From positions 1-10,861 of the forward strand of contig JAZNTB010000087.1 of assembly GCA_045591565.1 (NCBI GenBank): a DNA stretch of 10,861 nt, given 5' to 3'. Shown in pieces: positions 5,508 through 10,861 of this stretch. How positions within the stretch are numbered: position 1 is the stretch's first letter; the number at the start of each line of letters is the position of its first letter. The notes under the pieces are model-generated. The model ran no database searches. It saw only the letters and a list, made by a program, of their open reading frames with translations, and was not told the origin of the DNA. A program made the translations under genes and the position numbers. The DNA is from UBA1738 sp045591565 (lineage in GTDB: Bacteria; Bacillota; Clostridia; UBA1381).

Positions 5508-6142
5508 TTATTTCCTCCTATCCAGCTTTCGTCGCTTGGATTGTTTCTGAATGCGATAAGTCTTTCAATGTCACTTTCCTTTATGTAGCCTTCTTCTGCT
5601 GCAACCTTTGTTACAGCGTCAAAGTTTGACAGGCTTACATTCTTTACATTTGCCTGAGCTAAGCGCTCAAGTCCTTTTTTCATTCCATAAGTAAATATTG
5701 AGGCAATTCCCAAAACCTCAGCACCGGCATCTCTTAAAGCCTCAACAACCTCGATTACACTACCACCTATTGAGATAAGGTCTTCTACAACTACAACCTT
5801 TTGTCCAGCTTCAAGCTTTCCTTCAATCTGGTTTCCTCTGCCGTGGTCTTTAGCGCCTGAACGAACATATCCCATTGGCATATCAAGTATATGCGCAGTG
5901 ATTGCTGCGTGTGCAATTCCTGCAGTTGAAGTTCCCATTAAAACCTCTGCATCCGGATATTCTTCCTTTATGATTTTTGCAAGTCCGTTTTCAACATCAC
6001 ATCTTACCTTTGGAGCTGTGAGTGTTAGTCTGTTATCACAGTAGATAGGGCTTTTAATTCCGCTTGCCCAAGTAAAAGGCTCTTCCGGTCTTAAAAAAAC
6101 CGCACCTATTGATAATAAATCTTTTGCAATTAGCTTTTCCAT
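5504..6142 (-). CDS. pyrE: Orotate phosphoribosyltransferase
   Basis: PyrE makes orotidine monophosphate from orotate and PRPP. I place the start at the second ATG of ATGATG (6142), giving 212 residues. It lies 7 nt from AGGAGGG, against 4 nt for the first ATG (6145). A longer TTG frame from 6163 would include the RBS itself and is rejected. Motifs are TWASGIKSPIYCDNR (24-38), MGTSTAGIAHAA (69-80), RSGAKDHGRGNQIEG (94-108, catalytic flexible loop) and the PRPP loop VVVVEDLISIGGS (116-128). Ile125 in that loop is usually Thr or Ala. The gene begins just after pyrF and its stop overlaps the pyrB start by 4 nt. It acts between PyrD and PyrF. Confidence 0.95.
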   Translation of the reverse strand: MEKLIAKDLLSIGAVFLRPEEPFTWASGIKSPIYCDNRLTLTAPKVRCDVENGLAKIIKEEYPDAEVLMGTSTAGIAHAAITAHILDMPMGYVRSGAKDHGRGNQIEGKLEAGQKVVVVEDLISIGGSVIEVVEALRDAGAEVLGIASIFTYGMKKGLERLAQANVKNVSLSNFDAVTKVAAEEGYIKESDIERLIAFRNNPSDESWIGGNK

Positions 6143-6148
6143 CATATA

Positions 6149-6155
6149 CCCTCCT
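6149..6155 (-). promoter_or_regulatory. Ribosome binding site of pyrE (decides the start)
   Basis: AGGAGGG lies between the pyrF stop (6162-6160) and the pyrE ATGATG. The 7-nt gap favours the second ATG at 6142. The site rules out the upstream TTG at 6163 as start. Confidence 0.8.
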
Positions 6156-6159
6156 AAAA

Positions 6160-6858
6160 TCAACCTACAAATTCTCTAACGCATCTTTCATATGCAGCTA
6201 CCGGATCCTCTGCCTGTGTTACCGGTCTTCCAACAACTATATAGTCAGAGCCGATTTCCTTTGCGCGCTCAGGTGTTGTTATTCTTACCTGATCACCCAC
6301 ATCTCCGTCTGCGAAACGAACACCTGGTGTTACGGTTATGAAATCCTTTCCACAGGTGTCTTTAACCTTTCCTGCCTCAAGCGGTGAACAAACCACACCA
6401 TCAAGTCCTGATTCTTGAGCACATTTTGCATAATGCATAACAACCTTATCAAGTGGTTCATTAATCAAAAGGTCATTCTTCATACGCTCTTCACTGGTTG
6501 AAGTAAGCTGTGTTACAGCAATTAAAATCGGTCGTGAGCCGTCCGGACGGGTTAAACCTTCGATAGCAGCTTCCATCATTGCTTTTGTTCCTGATGCGTG
6601 CAGATTTGTCATATCAACATCAAGGCCGGAAAGCACGCTCATCGCCTTTTTTACGGTGTTTGGAATATCACAAAGCTTTAGGTCGAGGAATATCTTGTGT
6701 CCTTTTTCCTTAATCTCTTTCACGATTGACGGGCCCTCTGCATAGAAAAGCTCCATTCCGATTTTTACAAACGGCTTTTTGTCCTGAAACTTATCAAGAA
6801 AAGCCATAACCTCCTGCTTGCTTGAAAAATCACAAGCAATAATTACATCCTTACCCAT
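6160..6858 (-). CDS. pyrF: Orotidine 5'-phosphate decarboxylase
   Basis: PyrF decarboxylates OMP to UMP, the last step of the pathway. From the ATG at 6858 the protein has 232 residues, normal for the bacterial type. A longer frame from a TTG at 6873 would run through the RBS GGAGGTG and is rejected. The catalytic set is visible: IIACDFSS with Asp10, VKIG with Lys32, and FLDLKLCDIPNT (57-68) with Asp59, Lys61 and Asp64. TPGVR (Arg181) and VGRPVTQ (Arg211) bind the phosphate. The start lies inside the pyrD 3' end, an 8-nt overlap in another frame, with its RBS also inside pyrD. Its stop lies 17 nt before the pyrE start. Identity is secure. Confidence 0.97.
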   Translation of the reverse strand: MGKDVIIACDFSSKQEVMAFLDKFQDKKPFVKIGMELFYAEGPSIVKEIKEKGHKIFLDLKLCDIPNTVKKAMSVLSGLDVDMTNLHASGTKAMMEAAIEGLTRPDGSRPILIAVTQLTSTSEERMKNDLLINEPLDKVVMHYAKCAQESGLDGVVCSPLEAGKVKDTCGKDFITVTPGVRFADGDVGDQVRITTPERAKEIGSDYIVVGRPVTQAEDPVAAYERCVREFVG

Positions 6859-7768
6859 TGTGCGCACCTCCAATTATTTCCTTTAGGCTATTTATTCCGT
6901 ACTTCTCCATTACGCGAGGCAAATCCTCGATTATATCCTTACATACAAACGGGTCTACAAGATTTGCCGCTCCTACAGACACAGCGGTTGCGCCTGCCAA
7001 CATTAATTCTATAACATCCTCGGCATTCTGCACTCCGCCCATACCTAAAATAGGGATTTTAACGGCATCGTAAACCTGATAAATCATTCTTACCGCAACC
7101 GGTTTTATCGCAGGCCCTGAAAATCCGCCCATTTTGTTTGCAATAACAGGCTTTTTAGTCTTAAGGTCAATTCTCATACCTAAAAGGGTATTAATCATAC
7201 TGATACCGTCTGCTCCGGCATCCTCACAAGCCTTGGCTATCGAAACAATGTCAGTTACATTGGGAGAAAGCTTTATCATAACAGGCTTGTCGGTAACTGC
7301 CTTTACCGCCTTTGTAACCTCAGCCGCCGAAGCAGCATCATTTCCGAAGTTTGCTCCGCCTGCGTGAAGATTAGGACAGCTGATGTTGACTTCCAAAATT
7401 CCAACCTGCTCCTCTGCGCCCAGCTTTTCTGCCGCATAGGTAAAGTCATCAATCGAAAATCCACCGATGTTTGCCACTACCTTTTTATTAAAATAGTTCT
7501 TCATTTTAGGAAGTTCCTCGGCTATGACCTTGTCAACTCCTGGATTTTGAAGTCCTACTGAATTTATCATTCCTGCGCTGCACTCTGCAATTCTCGGCGT
7601 AGGATTTCCAAATCTTGCTTCCTTTGTAGTTCCCTTAAAGGAGAATGAACCAAGCATATTTATATCGTAAAGTCTTGAAAACTCAAAGCCGTAGCCAAAA
7701 GTCCCGCTTGCCGGGATTATAGGATTATCAAGTGTTAATCCACACAAATCAACTTTTGTGTCTACCAT
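6851..7768 (-). CDS. pyrD: Dihydroorotate dehydrogenase B, catalytic subunit (class 1B)
   Basis: This FMN enzyme oxidises dihydroorotate to orotate and passes electrons to NAD+ through PyrK. Length is 305 residues. Motifs are PIIPASGTFGYG (16-27), FKGTT with Lys45 near FMN, NSVGLQNPG (69-77), EVNISCPN (126-133) with the catalytic base Cys131, KLSPNVT (166-172), NKMGGFSGPAIKP (211-223) and GMGGV (242-246). Cys as base marks class 1; the adjacent pyrK gene marks class 1B rather than fumarate-linked 1A. No N-terminal membrane segment is present, which excludes class 2. The ATG (7768) follows GGAGGAG and overlaps the pyrK stop by 7 nt, consistent with equal production of the two subunits of the complex. 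Its stop overlaps pyrF. Confidence 0.96.
   Translation of the reverse strand: MVDTKVDLCGLTLDNPIIPASGTFGYGFEFSRLYDINMLGSFSFKGTTKEARFGNPTPRIAECSAGMINSVGLQNPGVDKVIAEELPKMKNYFNKKVVANIGGFSIDDFTYAAEKLGAEEQVGILEVNISCPNLHAGGANFGNDAASAAEVTKAVKAVTDKPVMIKLSPNVTDIVSIAKACEDAGADGISMINTLLGMRIDLKTKKPVIANKMGGFSGPAIKPVAVRMIYQVYDAVKIPILGMGGVQNAEDVIELMLAGATAVSVGAANLVDPFVCKDIIEDLPRVMEKYGINSLKEIIGGAHNG
6865..6871 (-). promoter_or_regulatory. Ribosome binding site of pyrF inside pyrD (decides the start)
   Basis: GGAGGTG is embedded in the last codons of pyrD (Gly-Gly-Ala), 6 nt before the pyrF ATG at 6858. It fixes the ATG as start and shows that the two genes are packed in overlap. Confidence 0.8.
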
Positions 7769-8493
7769 ATAATCTCCTCCTTTACAAGCACCGGTCCGTC
7801 GGCACAGATTCTCTTATTGCCATACTTTGTCTTACAGCTGCATCCCATACATACACCAAAGCCGCAGCCCATTCGCTCTTCAAAGCTGAGCTGTCCGCTT
7901 GTAGTTGATGTGTTGTATACTGCCTTTAACATCGGCTCAGGACCACAGGTGTAAAAATAGGAGTAATCCAAATCCTTTAATACATCAGTAACAAAGCCCT
8001 TTGTGCCAACACTTCCGTCAACTGTTGTCACATACACTTCCGCTCCCAAAGCCTTAAACTCCTCAGAATAGAAGATCTCTTCCTCTTTGTTAAATCCGAG
8101 AATAACCGAAACCTTCTTCCCTTCCTTTAAAAGCTCCTTTGCAAGATTGTACATAGGCGGCACTCCAACGCCTCCGCCGATTAAGACCGGGTTTTCGCCG
8201 CTGTCATTTGTGTTAAAGCCGTTACCAAGTCCTACTAAAAGGTCAAGCCATGCATTTTCCTGCATTGTAGACATAAGGTTTGTTCCCTTTCCTACAACCT
8301 TATAAATCAATGTGATTGTGCTGTCATCATAATCACAGATGGAAATAGGTCTTCTTAAAAACTCACCGTCAATTTTGATATTCACAAATTGTCCGGGAAG
8401 TATAATTGCTGATGTGTCGCCCGAGAGCTTCATTTCGAATACATTTTTTGCAATTCTTTTGTTGGAAAGAATCTTATAATATCCTTGTTTCAT
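7762..8493 (-). CDS. pyrK: Dihydroorotate dehydrogenase B, electron transfer subunit
   Basis: PyrK carries FAD and a [2Fe-2S] cluster and links PyrD to NAD+ in a PyrD2-PyrK2 complex. The 243-residue protein has, in order, a ferredoxin-reductase FAD barrel with LRRPISICD (47-55) and GKGTNLM (69-74), an NAD-binding domain with LIGGGVGVPPM (104-114), FYTCGPEPML (180-189), and a C-terminal cluster motif with Cys210, Cys215, Cys218 and Cys230 (C-x4-C-x2-C-x11-C). The RBS AAGGAG (8502-8497 region) is formed by the last Lys-Glu codons and stop of carB, which ends 3 nt before this ATG. The stop overlaps the pyrD start. Confidence 0.96.
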   Translation of the reverse strand: MKQGYYKILSNKRIAKNVFEMKLSGDTSAIILPGQFVNIKIDGEFLRRPISICDYDDSTITLIYKVVGKGTNLMSTMQENAWLDLLVGLGNGFNTNDSGENPVLIGGGVGVPPMYNLAKELLKEGKKVSVILGFNKEEEIFYSEEFKALGAEVYVTTVDGSVGTKGFVTDVLKDLDYSYFYTCGPEPMLKAVYNTSTTSGQLSFEERMGCGFGVCMGCSCKTKYGNKRICADGPVLVKEEIIW

Positions 8494-8496
8494 TTC

Positions 8497-10861
8497 TTAC
8501 TCCTTATCTATTGTGGAAATGGTTATTGTCATTTCCTCAAGAACATCAAGTAAAACCTTAACTGTATCGAGTGCCGTAAACATTGTTACATTGTTCTCAA
8601 CGGCACATCTGCGTATTTTATAGCCGTCTGTTTCTTCCGAAAGCGAATTGAGCTCGCGCGTATTTATAACATAGTTTACATAACCCTTGCGGATAGCGTT
8701 TAAAATTTCCTCGTTACCATCACTTATTTTCGCCATAACACGGGTTCTTATACCATGTGCCTTCAAAAACTCTGCTGTTCCCTTTGTAGCTTCAATATTA
8801 AAGCCAAGCTCATAGAATCGTCTTACCAAAGGAAGCGCCTCTTCCTTGTCCTTATCTGCAACTGTAACAAATATTGTTCCGTAATTTACAACATTCATTC
8901 CTGATGCCTTTAATGACTTATAAAGAGCACGGGTTAACTTATCATCATAACCGATAGCCTCTCCCGTCGATTTCATTTCAGGCGACAAATATGCATCAAG
9001 TCCTCTGATTTTTGAGAAGGAGAACGCCGGAGTCTTTACATACCAACGCTTCTTTTCCTCAGGATAAAGCTCAGTATATCCCTGTTCTTTTAAGGAATGT
9101 CCAAGCATTACAAGGGTTGCAATATCTGCAATCTGGTAACCTGTTGACTTTGAAACAAACGGAACTGTTCTTGAAGAACGCGGGTTAACCTCGATTACAT
9201 ATACATCTTCTTTATCGTCTACAATAAACTGGATATTGAAAAGTCCAATAATTCCAATTCCGAGACCAAGCTTTTTAGAATAATCAAGTATTTTCTGTTT
9301 TGCCTTATCCGAAACGCTGAATGTCGGGTAAACGCTGATACTGTCGCCCGAGTGAATACCTGTTCTTTCAACATGCTCCATAATTCCCGGAACGAATACA
9401 TCTGTTCCGTCACATACAGCATCAACCTCAAGCTCTTTTCCGATGATATACTTATCTACAAGTACCGGTCTGTCCTCATCTATTTCAACCGCAGTTTTTA
9501 AATACTGACGAAGTCCTTCTTCGTTAGCCACAATCTGCATTGCTCTTCCGCCCAGAACATAGCTTGGACGAACAAGCACAGGATAGCCTATTTCAGCAGC
9601 AGCCTTAACTCCATCCTCAATCTTTGTAACTGCCTGTCCCTTAGGCTGTGGAATTTCGAGCTTTTCCATTATCTTTTCAAATGCGTCGCGGTTTTCTGCA
9701 TTATCAATTGCAACACAGTCTGTACCTATAAGCTCAACACCTCTTTTTGCAAGTGGCTCAGCTAAGTTGATTGCAGTTTGTCCGCCCAAAGATGCGACAA
9801 CACCAAGCGGCTTTTCAAGCTCGATTATATTCATTACATCTTCAACTGTAAGCGGCTCGAAGTAAAGCTTGTCACTTGTTGTGTAGTCTGTTGAAACTGT
9901 CTCAGGGTTGTTATTTATGATAATTGCCTCATATCCTGCATTTTTGATTGTCTTCACCGCATGAACTGTCGAATAGTCAAACTCAACACCCTGTCCGATT
10001 CTGATTGGTCCTGAGCCTAAAACAATAATTTTCTTTCTGTCACTTACAACCGATTCATTTTCGTCTTCATATGTTGAATAGAAATATGGTACATAATTGT
10101 CGAATTCACTTGCGCAGGTATCTATTGATTTGTATACCGGGAAAATATTATTTTCTTTTCTAAGTGCATATACCGCATCCTCGTCCATCTTCCAGAGAAC
10201 TCCGATATATTTGTCACAGAAGCCCATTTTCTTTGCTTCAATGAGCAGGTCGATATTACCTGCATTTTCCTCGAGTACCTTTTCAAAATCAACAATCTTC
10301 TTCATCTTATCAAGGAAGAACATATCAATCTGTGTAAGATTGCAGATTATTGACGGGTCAACACCAAGCCACATAAGCTGTGCTATGGCATAAATTCTGT
10401 CATCTGTTCCCTCTTTGATATATGCAATAAGGTCTTCTACCGACATCTTGTCCTGGTCAAATTTTGATTTATAAAGATGGCATACACCTATTTCAAGCGA
10501 ACGGATAGCCTTTAGGAGACTTTCTTCCATTGTTCTTCCAAGCGCCATTACTTCTCCGGTCGCCTTCATCTGTGTTGAAAGCTTATTTGACGCAGAAGTA
10601 AATTTGTCAAACGGGAATCTCGGCATTTTTGTTACTATATAGTCAAGACTCGGCTCGATTGCAGCCGGTATTCCTGCAAGCATAATTTCATCAAGAGTCA
10701 TTCCGACAGCAATCTTTGCAGTTACCCTTGCAATCGGGTATCCACTTGCTTTAGATGCTAAAGCTGATGAGCGTGAAACTCTCGGGTTTACCTCAATCAG
10801 ATAATACTTAAAGGACTGCGGGTCAAGTGCAAACTGCACATTACATCCACCCTCAATTTTA
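8497..10861 (-). CDS. carB: Carbamoyl-phosphate synthase large subunit, 5' end cut by window edge
   Basis: CarB builds carbamoyl phosphate from bicarbonate, ammonia delivered by CarA, and two ATP. About 787 codons are visible; full-length CarB is about 1,060-1,070, so roughly the first 280 residues lie outside. The visible part opens in the first ATP-grasp domain at GGCNVQFALDP and IEVNPRVSRSSALASKASG, continues through the oligomerisation domain, then the second ATP-grasp half starting at VLGSGPIRIGQGVEFDYS, with LGGQTAINLA and VIEVNPRSSRTVPFVSK. It ends in an MGS-like allosteric domain (ATKGTAEFLKAHGI, YVNYVINT). The GTG at 10839 is an internal valine, not a start. Placement ahead of pyrK suggests the pyrimidine-dedicated enzyme. 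carA is not seen and may lie just upstream. Confidence 0.96.
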   Translation of the reverse strand, partial: KIEGGCNVQFALDPQSFKYYLIEVNPRVSRSSALASKASGYPIARVTAKIAVGMTLDEIMLAGIPAAIEPSLDYIVTKMPRFPFDKFTSASNKLSTQMKATGEVMALGRTMEESLLKAIRSLEIGVCHLYKSKFDQDKMSVEDLIAYIKEGTDDRIYAIAQLMWLGVDPSIICNLTQIDMFFLDKMKKIVDFEKVLEENAGNIDLLIEAKKMGFCDKYIGVLWKMDEDAVYALRKENNIFPVYKSIDTCASEFDNYVPYFYSTYEDENESVVSDRKKIIVLGSGPIRIGQGVEFDYSTVHAVKTIKNAGYEAIIINNNPETVSTDYTTSDKLYFEPLTVEDVMNIIELEKPLGVVASLGGQTAINLAEPLAKRGVELIGTDCVAIDNAENRDAFEKIMEKLEIPQPKGQAVTKIEDGVKAAAEIGYPVLVRPSYVLGGRAMQIVANEEGLRQYLKTAVEIDEDRPVLVDKYIIGKELEVDAVCDGTDVFVPGIMEHVERTGIHSGDSISVYPTFSVSDKAKQKILDYSKKLGLGIGIIGLFNIQFIVDDKEDVYVIEVNPRSSRTVPFVSKSTGYQIADIATLVMLGHSLKEQGYTELYPEEKKRWYVKTPAFSFSKIRGLDAYLSPEMKSTGEAIGYDDKLTRALYKSLKASGMNVVNYGTIFVTVADKDKEEALPLVRRFYELGFNIEATKGTAEFLKAHGIRTRVMAKISDGNEEILNAIRKGYVNYVINTRELNSLSEETDGYKIRRCAVENNVTMFTALDTVKVLLDVLEEMTITISTIDKE

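Noticed and set aside
6143..6163. Longer pyrE start at TTG 6163 or first ATG 6145
   Set aside because: The TTG frame would translate the ribosome binding site itself. The first ATG is only 4 nt from AGGAGGG, so the second is better spaced.
10097..10393. Plus-strand open frame opposite carB
   Set aside because: Antisense to conserved CarB sequence, with no ribosome binding site or domain support.
1..10861. Mobile elements, phage genes, defence genes, CRISPR repeats, tRNA or rRNA genes
   Set aside because: None seen. Nearly all bases are accounted for by nine housekeeping genes, or parts of them, and their control elements.

Overview
The window looks like the chromosome of a low-GC Gram-positive bacterium of the class Clostridia; I cannot fix the family. 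The evidence is strong AGGAGG-type ribosome binding sites, sigma-A-type promoters, a T-box tRNA-sensing leader, a class 1B dihydroorotate dehydrogenase with its PyrK partner, a type III pantothenate kinase, and a catalytic/regulatory (PyrB/PyrI) aspartate transcarbamoylase. No insertion sequence, phage gene, CRISPR array, tRNA or rRNA was seen. Base and codon use look even, so this reads as ordinary housekeeping sequence.

Layout. The left edge holds the first 210 codons of purC (purine synthesis) on the minus strand, cut by the window end. A 221-bp gap carries two divergent sigma-A-type promoters, one for purC and one, with perfect consensus hexamers, for coaX (coenzyme A synthesis, plus strand). 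coaX ends head-on against metA, and one compact hairpin between them can stop transcription both ways. The rest of the window is on the minus strand. In transcription order it reads carB (5' part missing), pyrK, pyrD, pyrF, pyrE, pyrB, pyrI, then a promoter and T-box leader, then metY and metA.

How the genes work together. The pyr block covers carbamoyl phosphate (carB), carbamoyl aspartate (pyrB/pyrI), orotate (pyrD/pyrK), OMP (pyrE) and UMP (pyrF). carA and pyrC are not in the window. Junctions are very tight: stop and start codons overlap or lie 3 nt apart, or, at pyrF-pyrE, lie within 20 nt, so this is one translationally packed operon. The met pair makes homocysteine by direct sulfhydrylation. 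MetA carries Glu at position 111, the residue linked to acetyl-CoA use, and its partner is an O-acetylhomoserine sulfhydrylase. A T-box attenuator controls the pair, and its UGGU bulge fits a tRNA with discriminator base A, as in tRNA-Met. No separate terminator is visible between pyrI and the metY leader, so the T-box attenuator may also decide whether pyr transcripts continue into the met genes.

I did not find an undescribed system. The points most worth checking are the T-box specifier codon, possible pyr-to-met read-through, and residue variants in otherwise conserved motifs of CoaX, PurC and PyrE.
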